39,638 nucleotides of DNA from Desulfobacter curvatus DSM 3379 (GCF_000373985.1 NZ_KB893081.1:424-40061); one strand, 5' to 3'. Shown: positions 6,455-15,465, counted from the first letter of the stretch. Translations and numbers: made by a program. The notes: a model not told the origin generated them from the letters alone.

Positions 6455-7204
6455 ATGGAATTTAATATTACTATTATTGTTGTACTTTCATTCTGTTTGA
6501 GTTTTATTTTCGCCCTGGGAGGCGTGGGCTCCGCAGTGGTTCTTATACCGGCGCTGTCCTGGATCGGCGTTCCTTTTCACCTGGCCCGGCCCACCGGACT
6601 TTTTGTCAATTGCCTGAGCATGCTTGGGGCCACATGGTCCAATTTCAGACAAAAAAAATTGGATGTTAAACTTGGGCTTCCCATCATTGTGGCGTCCTTT
6701 ATCATGGCGCCGGTGGGGGCCTGGGCCGGTCATTTTTTACCCACCCGCATCCTGCTTTGGGCCTTTGTCGGTTTTCTATTCTTCTCGGGTTCCATGATGA
6801 TGTTTTTCAAAAGCGCTAAGTATGCGGACCAGTACAGGGAAGATCGGCCTTTGGCAGGCCCTGTGGGCGTCGGCATCCTGGCCGGAATGGTTTCCGGGCT
6901 CCTTGGCGTTGGCGGCGGCGGAATTATCGCTCCTTTGATGATTGCCCAGGGATTTAATCCTAAAAAAGTTGCAATGGTCACCGCCTTTTCCGTGCCCTTT
7001 TCTTCTTTTTCAGCCTTTGTCGCCTATGTGGCCATGGGGTCTGTGTCTGTGAGGATTCTTGTTTTTTCAGGAATTGCTGCCTGGGCAGGCGGATATCTGG
7101 GAACCCGGGTGATGCAGAAAAAAATGAAACCCCAGAGCGTTAAAAAATTTCTGGGGGCAGTTTTAATCCTTATCGGCATTAAATTTTTGTGGTCAATGAT
7201 ATGA
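6455..7204 (+). CDS. TauE/SafE family membrane permease
   Basis: A 249-residue protein with about eight membrane segments in two repeated halves, typical of PF01925. Each half has the glycine-rich motif: FALGGVGSAVVLIPAL near residue 20 and LLGVGGGGIIAPLMI near 150. Family members export sulfite, sulfoacetate or other organosulfur anions, or import similar compounds. It is the last gene of the operon, 26 bases after the rhodanese. Together the two membrane proteins and two thiol enzymes look like a detoxification or sulfur-trafficking unit. Direction and substrate cannot be read from sequence. Confidence 0.88.
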   Translation: MEFNITIIVVLSFCLSFIFALGGVGSAVVLIPALSWIGVPFHLARPTGLFVNCLSMLGATWSNFRQKKLDVKLGLPIIVASFIMAPVGAWAGHFLPTRILLWAFVGFLFFSGSMMMFFKSAKYADQYREDRPLAGPVGVGILAGMVSGLLGVGGGGIIAPLMIAQGFNPKKVAMVTAFSVPFSSFSAFVAYVAMGSVSVRILVFSGIAAWAGGYLGTRVMQKKMKPQSVKKFLGAVLILIGIKFLWSMI

Positions 7205-7220
7205 TAGCGCTTAGCTATCA
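7202..7220. repeat. Short palindrome at the end of the TauE gene
   Basis: TGATAGC (7202-7208) and GCTATCA (7214-7220) flank a 5-base loop and overlap the stop codon. There is no T-run, so it is a weak candidate for a transcript end. Confidence 0.4.
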
Positions 7221-7290
7221 GCTCATTACCTGCGCGAAGGCCGATAACTTAACAGCTTACTTCGACTTGAATATTACGGAATCGGGTTGA

Positions 7291-7370
7291 GGGGCAGGCG
7301 TCCCCCTGCAGTGTTACCAGGGGGTGGATGTGGTGTCGGTCAGATGACCGCAGGGGAAGGCCTGCTGCCC
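7291..7370. other. Palindrome-rich structured spacer between convergent operons
   Basis: An outer stem GGGGCAGG (7291-7298) with CCTGCTGCCC (7361-7370) encloses two hairpins: CCCCCTG/CAGGGGG (7302-7308 with 7318-7324) and CGGTCA/TGACCG (7337-7350). CAGGGG at 7351-7356 could also pair with CCCCTG at 7303-7308, giving an alternative fold. It separates tauE (+) from ftsZ (-). No promoter or reading frame was recognised. It may be a bidirectional terminator, an intergenic repeat or an RNA. Confidence 0.45.
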
Positions 7371-7438
7371 GCAACATATGGGCACGATTTAAAAAAGCGT
7401 CTCAAATAAAAATGGTTTTCTGTGCCGCTCTTCATTAA

Positions 7439-8755
7439 CTAATCGGCTTTACGTCTTAAAAAAGTGGGAATCTCCAGATCGTCATTATCATAGTCCATGC
7501 CATAATCCTGGGGCTGCTTGTCGTCTCCCACCACGCGTTTGTGGCGAATAACACGCACCGGTTCGTTCCAGTTGGCCATATCCTCTTCTGTGGCATCCCT
7601 TATAACGCCCCGGGCAATGGGCTCCTGGCGTCCGGCAGGGGTGGACCGGCCCATGTCTGATGTGTTTTGGCCATAGGTCTGGGTCCCGTATGCCCCGTAG
7701 GTGCCGTTGGCCGCAGTCGTCTGCTGGGGCTGCTGTCCATAGGCCTGGGCCGGTTGGGGATCAAATCTGCGCATATTTTCAGCAAACGCGGGTTCTTCCA
7801 TGCCGATACCTGTGGCAATGACGGTGATGCGGATTTCATCCCCGAGCTCTTCATCAAAGGTCTGGCCCCAGATGATTTCAGCATCGTCTCCCACTTCCTG
7901 ATAGATGCGGTCGCAGGCTTCGGTCATTTCGTCAAGGGTCAGATCAGAACTTGAGGTGATATTCATCAGTACGCCCTTGGCACCGGATACGGAGATATCT
8001 TCCAGCAGCGGATGGGAAATGGCCCGCTCCGCGGCTTCCGTGGCCCGGTTTTCCCCGGAGGCAATACCAATGCCCATTAATGCCTTGCCGGCTTTTTGCA
8101 TGGTGGTCTTTACGTCGGCAAAGTCCAGGTTGACGTGCCCGGGCATCATAATCAGGTCAGTGATGCCTTTAACGGAGTGGTGCAAAATTTCATCGGCTTT
8201 AATGAACATGTCCTTCATGCGTGCCCCTTTGCCGGCAATGCCCCGCAGCCGGTCATTGGGGATGGTGATGACGGTGTCGGTAATTTCCTGCAGTTTTTCC
8301 AGGCCCTCCAGGGCTGCCCGTTCACGTTTTTTGCCCTCAAAGGAAAAGGGTTTTGAGGCAACCGCTACGGTGAGAATGCCAAGGTCCTTGCATATTTCAG
8401 CAATCACAGGTGCGGCCCCTGTGCCGGTACCGCCGCCGAACCCGGCGGTAATGAAGACCATGTGGCTGTCTGCAAGGGATTCACGCAGTTCATCCATGCT
8501 TTCCAGGGCGGCATCCCTGCCCACACTTGGGTCTGCACCGGCCCCAAGGCCTTCGGTCAGCTGGGCGCCCATTTGGATTTTAGATTCTGCCCTGGAGTGC
8601 TCCAGGGCCTGGGCATCAGTGTTGGCCACAATAAATTTAACACCCTGAAGCTTGGCGTCAATCATGTTGTTGACTGCGTTGCCGCCGGCCCCGCCGACAC
8701 CGATGACCTTAATTTTAGCCGTGTTGTTGTTGTTTTCCACATAAGAAAAAGTCAT
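7439..8755 (-). CDS. ftsZ: Cell division GTPase FtsZ
   Basis: The tubulin homologue that polymerises into the Z ring. 438 residues from the ATG at 8755, chosen because AGGAGG lies 5 bases upstream. A GTG two codons earlier overlaps that site. The N-terminal nucleotide fold begins KVIGVGGAGGNAVNNM. The tubulin signature GGGTGTG is at residues 107-113, and the T7 synergy loop is seen as NLDFADVKTTM. After a Gln/Tyr-rich linker the conserved C-terminal peptide is DDLEIPTFLRRKAD, the docking site for FtsA. Last gene of the dcw cluster, 19 bases after ftsA. No convincing terminator follows, apart from the palindromic spacer. Confidence 0.98.
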   Translation of the reverse strand: MTFSYVENNNNTAKIKVIGVGGAGGNAVNNMIDAKLQGVKFIVANTDAQALEHSRAESKIQMGAQLTEGLGAGADPSVGRDAALESMDELRESLADSHMVFITAGFGGGTGTGAAPVIAEICKDLGILTVAVASKPFSFEGKKRERAALEGLEKLQEITDTVITIPNDRLRGIAGKGARMKDMFIKADEILHHSVKGITDLIMMPGHVNLDFADVKTTMQKAGKALMGIGIASGENRATEAAERAISHPLLEDISVSGAKGVLMNITSSSDLTLDEMTEACDRIYQEVGDDAEIIWGQTFDEELGDEIRITVIATGIGMEEPAFAENMRRFDPQPAQAYGQQPQQTTAANGTYGAYGTQTYGQNTSDMGRSTPAGRQEPIARGVIRDATEEDMANWNEPVRVIRHKRVVGDDKQPQDYGMDYDNDDLEIPTFLRRKAD

Positions 8756-8774
8756 ATCCACCTCCTGTAAGGAT

Positions 8775-10001
8775 TTAAATGATATTTTTAAACCATTGTT
8801 TCATTTTATTTAAAATCATCTGCAGCCCGTTTGCATCGGACCTGACCTCCTGGATTCGACAGCTTGTTCTTGATCCGAAAATGACAAGTCCAACGCCTGT
8901 GGCGTATGCGGGGTTTTTGACAATATCTTTGAGTCCGCCGATACGGTTGGCTTCACCAATCCGGACGGGTACGCTGAATACTGATTCCGCCATTTCTGCA
9001 ATGCCGTCCATGACAACACTGCCCCCGGTGAGTATAAATCCGGCAGGAAAGCTGTTCTCAAGTCCGTTGGAAAACAGTTCCTGTTTCAGCAGGGAGAAGA
9101 TCTCCTCCACCCGGGGCTCCAAAATTTCAGCAAGAATACCCTTGGGCAGCCGCTTGGGCGCTCTGCCGCCTACCGCCGGCACCTCAATGACATCGTGGGC
9201 CTTGACATGTTGGGGTATGCAGGTGCCGTGGTTTTTTTTGATTTTTTCCGCTTCGGGCAAGGGGGTACGAAGCCCTACGGAAATATCGTTGGTCAGGTTG
9301 TTGCCGCCCACGGTAAGTTCGTAAATGAATTTTAGATTCTTATCTTTGAACAGAGCAAGGTCCGTGGTCCCGCCGCCCATATCGGCCAGGATGCAGCCAA
9401 GTTCCTTTTCTTCATCGGTGAGAACGGCATAGCCAGAGGCCAGGGATTCAAGGGCAATGTCGCACACCTCAAGCCCTGCCTTGTGGCAGCACTTAATAAT
9501 GTTGCGCGCAGCAGATACCGCGCCCGTTATGATATGTATTTTGGCTTCCAGGCGTACGGCCGTCATGCCCACGGGGTTCTGGATGGATGTCATTTCATCC
9601 ACGATAAATTCCTGGGAGATGACATGCAAAATTTCCCTGTCCGGGGGGATGGCAACCGCCTTGGCCGCATCAATGACCCGTTCCACATCCATTTCGGTGA
9701 TTTCCCGGCCTTTGATGGCAATGATGCCATGGCTGTTGAAGCCTTTGATGTGGTTGCCTGCAATGCCCACGTACACCGAAGATATATTGCAGTCCGCCAT
9801 AAGTTCGGCTTCCTCCACAGCTTTTTTAATGGAATCCACCGTGGACTCTATGTTGACCACGGATCCCTTGCGAAGCCCTGTGGAGGGGTGGGAGCCCACA
9901 CCGATGATGTTGATCTCATCATCAAGCATCTCACCTACGACTGCGCAGATTTTGGTGGTACCGATGTCGAGCCCCACCAGTAATTTCTCGTTCCCCTGCA
10001 A
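8775..10001 (-). CDS. ftsA: Cell division protein FtsA
   Basis: An actin-like ATPase that tethers FtsZ filaments to the membrane. 408 residues. The N-terminal phosphate loop is VGLDIGTTKICAVVGE. The inserted 1C domain follows, then ADMGGGTTDLALF (phosphate 2) and FILTGGSVVMDGIAE (adenosine motif). The C-terminus, LNKMKQWFKNI, is an amphipathic membrane-targeting helix. The start is TTG at 10001, supported by AGGGGG 6 bases upstream. The ftsQ stop ends one base before it, so translation is coupled, and a weak start codon may keep FtsA below FtsZ level. Full family length. Confidence 0.97.
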   Translation of the reverse strand: MQGNEKLLVGLDIGTTKICAVVGEMLDDEINIIGVGSHPSTGLRKGSVVNIESTVDSIKKAVEEAELMADCNISSVYVGIAGNHIKGFNSHGIIAIKGREITEMDVERVIDAAKAVAIPPDREILHVISQEFIVDEMTSIQNPVGMTAVRLEAKIHIITGAVSAARNIIKCCHKAGLEVCDIALESLASGYAVLTDEEKELGCILADMGGGTTDLALFKDKNLKFIYELTVGGNNLTNDISVGLRTPLPEAEKIKKNHGTCIPQHVKAHDVIEVPAVGGRAPKRLPKGILAEILEPRVEEIFSLLKQELFSNGLENSFPAGFILTGGSVVMDGIAEMAESVFSVPVRIGEANRIGGLKDIVKNPAYATGVGLVIFGSRTSCRIQEVRSDANGLQMILNKMKQWFKNII

Positions 10002-10002
10002 G

Positions 10003-10902
10003 TTAAACCCCCTTTTCTATTGTATGTTGGGCAGCATCTTCAGTTGTCACAAACACCTTTTCCAGGCTGAAAAGATCGATGGCGGATATGGTTTTGTCCG
10101 GATAATTGGTCTCCATATAACGCTGAATCTGCCTGGCCCTTGCAAGTTTTTTTTCAAATCCGTCAAACCCGAGTTTAATCGGAATAACCGTTTTGTTTTC
10201 AGATTCTGTTTGGTCGGAATTTTTTGTGAAACCCGTATTAGGATATGTGTTTAATATATTTATGAGTATGCCTGTATTTTCGTCTCCCAAAATGGTCTGA
10301 ATTTGTCCGAACCCTTTGATCCTTAATATCTCCATCACAGCATTGAACAGATCCCCTTCAAACAGATAGGTGCTGTTGGACAGGCTTAAATCCACCCCGG
10401 ATATCACCGGCAACTCCTTTAGATCATCCTTGGCCGGTTCATACTCTTTAAAGGGCGCTCCCTGGGCGTTGATGACGATGTCCGCCAGGTTTTCAATAGT
10501 CACGATGGCCAGGGGTTCCTGTTCTTCAATTTTAATGGAAATGGTTGATAAAAGCTGACGTTTTACCGTGGCCATGCGAATCCATGGATGGGTGTTCAGC
10601 TTTTTTTCGAGCATAGCCGGCTGCAGTTCAAAAATATTGCCTGGTTTGTCAAGCCCTGTCCGGGCCAGGACTTCGTCCCTGGTGACCCGGTCAAGGCCGT
10701 CAATCATAATGGTTTTCACATCAAATAGAGGACTTTGGAGCACCGCATCATGCATGTAGATGCAACCCAAACTCATTGCACCCACAAAAAGAACAAGAAA
10801 GATTTTCCCCCAAAGAGCCTTGCCGGCAAAAGAAGTTTTAAGTTTCCAGGACTTTTTGCCCTGCGCCTTGTACCTGTTTTGGGTAATTTTCTTAGTCGCC
10901 AA
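10003..10902 (-). CDS. ftsQ: Cell division protein FtsQ/DivIB
   Basis: A 299-residue bitopic divisome protein. A basic cytoplasmic tail (about 1-30) precedes one membrane segment (ALWGKIFLVLFVGAMSLGC). A POTRA domain follows: SPLFDVKTIMIDGLDRVTRDEV and HPWIRMATVKRQLLSTISIKI are typical of it. The periplasmic beta domain comes last (ILINILNTY, IPIKLGFDGFEKKL). FtsQ links early and late divisome proteins, including FtsL and FtsB. The start is TTG at 10902 inside the end of murB, with AAGAGGTG about 7 bases upstream. Sequence conservation in FtsQ is low, so the assignment rests on the layout and POTRA pattern as well as its place between murB and ftsA. Confidence 0.93.
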   Translation of the reverse strand: MATKKITQNRYKAQGKKSWKLKTSFAGKALWGKIFLVLFVGAMSLGCIYMHDAVLQSPLFDVKTIMIDGLDRVTRDEVLARTGLDKPGNIFELQPAMLEKKLNTHPWIRMATVKRQLLSTISIKIEEQEPLAIVTIENLADIVINAQGAPFKEYEPAKDDLKELPVISGVDLSLSNSTYLFEGDLFNAVMEILRIKGFGQIQTILGDENTGILINILNTYPNTGFTKNSDQTESENKTVIPIKLGFDGFEKKLARARQIQRYMETNYPDKTISAIDLFSLEKVFVTTEDAAQHTIEKGV

Positions 10903-11830
10903 TGGTTTTCACCTCTTCTTTAAGGTTAATCCCGAATTTTTCGTATACGCTTTTCTTTACCTGGCAGGCCAGGTTCAGGATGTCACTTGCGCAGGCGTTG
11001 CCGTGGTTGACAATGAAATTGGCGTGCAGATCAGATACCATGGCCCCGTTGCACCGGGCGCTTTTCATTCCGGCCTGCTCAATAAGAAAGCCGGCAGGTT
11101 TATCGCCCGGGGGGTTTTGGAAAAAACACCCGGCAGATGCCTGGGACACCGGCTGGGTGGATTGTTTTGTTTTAAGGTTGCGGTAAAATTCTTCTTTTAC
11201 GGTTTGGGTGTCAGTCCTGGTCAGCTCAAGCCGGACCTTGAGCACGATGCTGTTTTCAAGGACAAGTTTCCGATAGGAAAATTGCAAGCTGTCTGCCGCC
11301 AGGACCCGGGTTTCCAGGTTGGCAAGGTCCAATACCTCAATCTCTGTGACAACCCGGCTCATATCGCTGCCAAAGGCCCCTGCATTCATCATTACGGCAC
11401 CGCCAACGGTGCCCGGAATTCCGGCCGCCCATGCCAGACCGGCCAGGCCTGCGTCGGCCGCATATCTGCAAAGACTGCCAAGACGCTCTCCGGCAAGTGC
11501 CGTCAGGTGGACCGAATTCGATGCGTGGCCATCGGTGGATGTAGACGGTGTTGTCTGCTCAATTTTTTGTTTCAGCCGGGTCAGGACCACCACAAGCCCC
11601 CGGATTCCTTTGTCTGAGATGAGAACATTGGTGCCGCCGCCGATAATCGTAACCGGCAGTGCGGCTTTTTGTGCGGTTTTGATAAGCGCGATTACCTGGT
11701 CTACGGTACTCGGCAGTACCAGAAGATCAGCCGGCCCGCCCACCCTGAAACTGGTGTACCGGTCCATGGCCATTTGCGTTTCCGGCGCAAAGGAAGCGAA
11801 CATATTTTTTATGTTGTCGCTTAGAACCAT
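10892..11830 (-). CDS. murB: UDP-N-acetylenolpyruvoylglucosamine reductase MurB
   Basis: FAD- and NADPH-dependent reduction of enolpyruvyl-UDP-GlcNAc to UDP-MurNAc, the second committed step of peptidoglycan synthesis. 312 residues. YTSFRVGGPADLLVLP is the N-terminal motif and IGGGTNVLISDKGIRGLV binds FAD. AGIPGTVGGAVMMNAGAFG is the flavin loop, and SAGCFFQNPPGDKPAG contains the catalytic residue, here Cys in the position often held by Ser. Cys occurs at this site in many MurB proteins. It starts 3 bases after the murC stop and overlaps ftsQ by 11 bases. Length and motifs are normal. Confidence 0.97.
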   Translation of the reverse strand: MVLSDNIKNMFASFAPETQMAMDRYTSFRVGGPADLLVLPSTVDQVIALIKTAQKAALPVTIIGGGTNVLISDKGIRGLVVVLTRLKQKIEQTTPSTSTDGHASNSVHLTALAGERLGSLCRYAADAGLAGLAWAAGIPGTVGGAVMMNAGAFGSDMSRVVTEIEVLDLANLETRVLAADSLQFSYRKLVLENSIVLKVRLELTRTDTQTVKEEFYRNLKTKQSTQPVSQASAGCFFQNPPGDKPAGFLIEQAGMKSARCNGAMVSDLHANFIVNHGNACASDILNLACQVKKSVYEKFGINLKEEVKTIGD

Positions 11831-11833
11831 GGT

Positions 11834-13201
11834 TTATAAAATCTCCACCAGTTTTTCCCCAAGGGTGTATACATCGCCGGCCCCAAGGGTGAGTACCATA
11901 TCCCCCGGCTTTGCCTTATGGGTGATCATGGACAATGCCTGGGTGAAATCCGGGGCAAAGCAGGCATCTTTATGCCCATGGGCCTTTATACCTGCTACAA
12001 GTTTTTCCGAATCCACCTCGTCAATGGGGGCTTCCGAAGCCGCATAGATGGGCAGCACCATGAGCACGTCGGACTGGTAAAAGGCCCGGGTGAATTCCTG
12101 GAACAATGCCTGTGTCCTTGTGTATCTGTGGGGCTGGAATACCACAATAATCCGTTTGTCCGGAAAGCTGTCCCTGACCGCCGTCAACGTCGCCTTGATC
12201 TCGGTGGGGTGATGGCCGTAATCATCCATCACTGTAATACCCTTAGCTTCTCCCTTGATTTCCAGGCGGCGTTTGACGCCCTTGATCTCTTCCAACGCTT
12301 TTTTAATGGTCTCAAAGGGGATGTTCAGCTCCAGGCCTGTGGCAATGCCGGCCATGGCATTGAGGATATTGTGCCGGCCCCCGATGTTTAAAAGAATATG
12401 GCCCAGATCCTTTTCTCCCTTGAATACGTTGAACAGGGCTTTCCCGTTTTCAAATCGGATGTGCCGTGCCTGCAGTTCCGACTGGGCTGTCATGCCGTAG
12501 GTGGTGTGCCGTACCGTAATCCTGGGCAGAATATCCTGGATATGGGGGTTGTCCAGGCAAAGGACGGCCAGACCGTAAAAGGGCACGGAGTTGATGAACT
12601 GGACAAATTTATCTTTTATGTCGTCAATATCTTTGTAAAAATCCAGGTGCTCCAGGTCGATGTTGGTCACAGCCGCAATGGACGGGGCATATTTAAGAAA
12701 TGAGCCGTCGCTTTCATCCGCCTCGGCCACAATAAATTCACCGGACCCATGCAGGGCATTGGTATCCAGCCCCTGGAGCAAACCGCCGATAATGACCGTG
12801 GGATCAAGTCCTGCGGTGTTGAGGATCTGGGAGATCATGGCGGTGGTGGAGGTTTTGCCATGGGCCCCTGCCACGGCAATGGCGTATTTGATGCGCATAA
12901 GTTCGGCCAGCATTTCAGCCCGGGGGATGATGGGGCAGCCCAGCTCTTTTGCCCGGATCACTTCCGGGTTCTGGGCGGAAATGGCCGAAGAGGTGACCAC
13001 CACATTGACATCCTTGATATGGTCCTTGGCATGCCCCTTGTAAATTACCGCGCCTTTTTCCTTGAGACGGTCGGTGATGTGGGACAGTTTGAGGTCAGAC
13101 CCGGATATGGTGTAGCCAAGGTTTAACAGCAACTCAGCAATGCCGCTCATGCCGATGCCGCCGATGCCTACAAAGTGTATGTGATAATTATGCTGGTACA
13201 T
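11834..13201 (-). CDS. murC: UDP-N-acetylmuramate--L-alanine ligase MurC
   Basis: Adds L-alanine to UDP-MurNAc with ATP, in the cytoplasm. 455 residues from the ATG at 13201, chosen for AAGGA 5 bases upstream and the usual MurC beginning YHIHFVGIGGIGMSGIAEL. A longer frame to 13273 would read deep into murG. The ATP loop is AGAHGKTSTTAMI. EADESDGSFL and NIDLEHLDFY are Mur-ligase motifs, GVKRRLEIKG and DDYGHHPTEIKATL the later ones, and the end has LTLGAGDVYTLGE. It overlaps the murG end by 14 bases, indicating coupling. Confidence 0.97.
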   Translation of the reverse strand: MYQHNYHIHFVGIGGIGMSGIAELLLNLGYTISGSDLKLSHITDRLKEKGAVIYKGHAKDHIKDVNVVVTSSAISAQNPEVIRAKELGCPIIPRAEMLAELMRIKYAIAVAGAHGKTSTTAMISQILNTAGLDPTVIIGGLLQGLDTNALHGSGEFIVAEADESDGSFLKYAPSIAAVTNIDLEHLDFYKDIDDIKDKFVQFINSVPFYGLAVLCLDNPHIQDILPRITVRHTTYGMTAQSELQARHIRFENGKALFNVFKGEKDLGHILLNIGGRHNILNAMAGIATGLELNIPFETIKKALEEIKGVKRRLEIKGEAKGITVMDDYGHHPTEIKATLTAVRDSFPDKRIIVVFQPHRYTRTQALFQEFTRAFYQSDVLMVLPIYAASEAPIDEVDSEKLVAGIKAHGHKDACFAPDFTQALSMITHKAKPGDMVLTLGAGDVYTLGEKLVEIL

Positions 13202-14324
13202 TGTCTTCCTTTTTTGAAACATTCGCCCCCAGAATACGATCGGCAATAAGGTCTGCGCCATGGGGCATGGCAAGGGCCTTCATGGTGTCAGCCATTTGGG
13301 ATCTTTTTGGGGTATTGTGTTGCAGGTCCTGTATGGCTGCCAATATGGTTTGCCCTGTCAAATCTTTGTCCGCAATCATGATGCAGGCGCCCTGGTCGGC
13401 CAGGAATTTTGCGTTGGCGGTCTGGTGGTCGTCTGCCGCATAGGGGTAGGGGACCAGGATGGCGGGTTTGCCCTTGATGCACAGCTCTGACACCGTGCCG
13501 GCGCCTGCCCGGCTGATGACCAGGTCTGCCCGGTCCTGGATGGCCGGCATCTCGTAAAAAAAGGCTGCGGCCTTATGTCGGATATTCCCCGCATCATAGA
13601 ATTTTTGGATTTCTGTTTCGGCATTTTTCCCGGTCTGGTGGATGATGAAAAGTGAACTTGTATCTTCCATCATTGCCACGGCATCTGTGAATGCCTTGTT
13701 AATGGATGCTGCGCCCTGGCTGCCGCCGGTGACAAGGATGAGGAAATCATCCGTGTTTATCCGGTCAAGAACACTGTCATCCGGCTTGATGTTTTCCTGA
13801 TGCGTGTTTAAAGGGCGGCGTACCGGGTTGCCTACCAGGAAGGTGGTGTCGTTTTCCGGCATGCCCTTTGTCTCTTTAAAGGAGATAAACCGGGTCCGGG
13901 CAATTTGGGACAGCATGCGGTTGGTCATGCCGGGAAAGGCGTTCTGCTCGTGGATGGCCGTGTCCCTGAAAAGGATACGCCCGGCCAGAACCAGGGCAAA
14001 GGATGAAAATCCGCCCACGCCCAGGATGAAATTGGCCCTGAACCCAATAATGATTATCAGGGCCTGGAACAGACTGAGACCCACAAGACCTGCGGACCAT
14101 GTTTTTGCAAAAATATTTTTCCCTTTTATGGGTCGTGAGATAATCGATTTATGGGTAAATCCGTATCTGGCAAGGGTGTCTGTTTCAAAGGGGGTGTTTG
14201 TGCCCACAAACAGTATTTTTGTGGACGGTTCCTTTTCCACCAGGGCCTGGGCCACGGCAATGCCCGGGAACAGGTGGCCCCCTGTTTTTCCGCCGGCAAT
14301 GATGACGCGTTTATTTTTTGACAT
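13188..14324 (-). CDS. murG: MurG, lipid II-forming N-acetylglucosaminyltransferase
   Basis: Transfers GlcNAc from UDP-GlcNAc to lipid I on the inner face of the membrane. 378 residues, a GT-B fold of family GT28. The N-terminal motif is AGGKTGGHLFPGIAVAQAL. GVGGFSSFALVLAG and HEQNAFPGMTNRML follow, then the donor-site motif VTGGSQGAASIN and SRAGAGTVSELCIKGKPAIL with PYPYAADDHQ. It overlaps ftsW by 14 bases at its start. The first motif has Lys after GG, where GGTGGH is more usual. This is a tolerated variation, since the following GGH is kept. Confidence 0.97.
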   Translation of the reverse strand: MSKNKRVIIAGGKTGGHLFPGIAVAQALVEKEPSTKILFVGTNTPFETDTLARYGFTHKSIISRPIKGKNIFAKTWSAGLVGLSLFQALIIIIGFRANFILGVGGFSSFALVLAGRILFRDTAIHEQNAFPGMTNRMLSQIARTRFISFKETKGMPENDTTFLVGNPVRRPLNTHQENIKPDDSVLDRINTDDFLILVTGGSQGAASINKAFTDAVAMMEDTSSLFIIHQTGKNAETEIQKFYDAGNIRHKAAAFFYEMPAIQDRADLVISRAGAGTVSELCIKGKPAILVPYPYAADDHQTANAKFLADQGACIMIADKDLTGQTILAAIQDLQHNTPKRSQMADTMKALAMPHGADLIADRILGANVSKKEDNVPA

Positions 14325-15465
14325 GGTTTGCCGCCGCTCCTATGTTCATTAAAATACCCATGGCTGCCATATTGATGATTAATGATGTCCCGCCGTAGGA
14401 AATAAAGGGCAGGGTCAGGCCCTTGGTGGGCAGTACGCCTAAGGTCACGCCTGTGTTGATGATGACCTGAAGTCCCAGGTACAAGGTGATGCCTGTGGCG
14501 GTAACGGCCCCGAAAAAGGTATCTGACTGCCGGGCAATGCGGGTCCCGGTGTGGAGAATGAGCCCGTAAAGCACCAAAATTATCGTCACGCCGATGAGGC
14601 CGAGTTCCTCACCAATGATGGAGAAAATAAAATCGGTATGGGGCTCAGGCAGAAAGTGCATTTTTTGCATGGAAAGCCCGACGCCTTTACCGAACAGACC
14701 GCCCGATCCAAAGGCTTTAAGGGAATTGGTGAGCTGGAACCCGATGCCCAGGGGATCTTCCCAGGGGTTCAAAAATCCCATGATCCGCTCCAGCCGGTAA
14801 GGGATTTTAAAGACCAGAAAGTATGCCACCACAGGAATGATCACGGGCAACGGGCTGAGCAGGTAGAGCAAGGGCACGCCTGCGGCGAACATCATTCCCC
14901 AGCAGATCATTCCCAGTACCACAATGGTGCCGAAATCGGGCTGACATAGAATGAGTACGGCCATAAGACCGAACACTATGGCATGGGGTACAATACCAAT
15001 GGAAAATTCCTTTAGTTTTCCTATTTCCTGTTTTTTGGACAGGGAGTAGGCCATGAAAAGGATCATGGCAAGTTTGGCAAATTCTGCGGGCTGGAATGCG
15101 AACAGCCCGAAATCAAGCCAGCGCCGGGCATTGTTGACCTTGATGCCCAAAGCCGGGATAAGCACGGCAACCAGAAGGCCGATGGCGGCAACCAGAATGA
15201 TATACGCCATGCTTTTGTATAACTTGTACGGCAAAGAGGCGGTGATATACATGATGCAAAAGCTGACAAACAGGAATATGGACTGGCGTTTCAGGTAATA
15301 AAACAGGGTATTATGTTCATCCATGGAGATGGCGCAGGAGGCCGAGTAGACCATGACCAGGCCGATGCCGGTGAGAATGAGTACCGGGAAAAGAATGGTT
15401 TTTTCCCTGAAAAAGGGATGGAGACGACCCGGGATGTATTCCCGGGAGCCCAGGGTGTCAGCCAT
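14311..15465 (-). CDS. ftsW: SEDS-family septal glycosyltransferase FtsW
   Basis: Polymerises lipid II during septation together with FtsI. 384 residues with about ten membrane segments. The start is the ATG at 15465, with AGGAGG 6 bases upstream and the stop of murD overlapping it by 8 bases. A longer frame to 15663 is antisense-free but lies inside murD. Family motifs: GIGLVMVYSAS near the first segment, NNARRWLDFGLFAFQPAEFAKLAM in the middle (cut short here) with the conserved QPAE-F-K pattern, and LTLPFISYGGTSLIINM in the last loops. Position between murD and murG favours FtsW over RodA. Confidence 0.96.
   Translation of the reverse strand: MADTLGSREYIPGRLHPFFREKTILFPVLILTGIGLVMVYSASCAISMDEHNTLFYYLKRQSIFLFVSFCIMYITASLPYKLYKSMAYIILVAAIGLLVAVLIPALGIKVNNARRWLDFGLFAFQPAEFAKLAMILFMAYSLSKKQEIGKLKEFSIGIVPHAIVFGLMAVLILCQPDFGTIVVLGMICWGMMFAAGVPLLYLLSPLPVIIPVVAYFLVFKIPYRLERIMGFLNPWEDPLGIGFQLTNSLKAFGSGGLFGKGVGLSMQKMHFLPEPHTDFIFSIIGEELGLIGVTIILVLYGLILHTGTRIARQSDTFFGAVTATGITLYLGLQVIINTGVTLGVLPTKGLTLPFISYGGTSLIINMAAMGILMNIGAAANHVKK

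Noticed and set aside
7380..7438. Intrinsic terminator directly after ftsZ
   Set aside because: AGCG and CGCT with a T-run can be drawn, but the stem is only about 4 pairs across a 25-base loop, too weak to claim.
10760..11617. 285-codon open frame on the + strand across ftsQ/murB
   Set aside because: It is antisense to two well-recognised genes, has no family pattern and reflects the high third-position GC of the true frames. Similar shadows occur at 7905-8648, 21125-21991, 13804-14352 and 9457-10254.
13202..13273. Longer murC start at 13273
   Set aside because: The extra 24 residues are antisense-like translation of murG sequence in another frame, and the ATG at 13201 has AAGGA and the family-like beginning.
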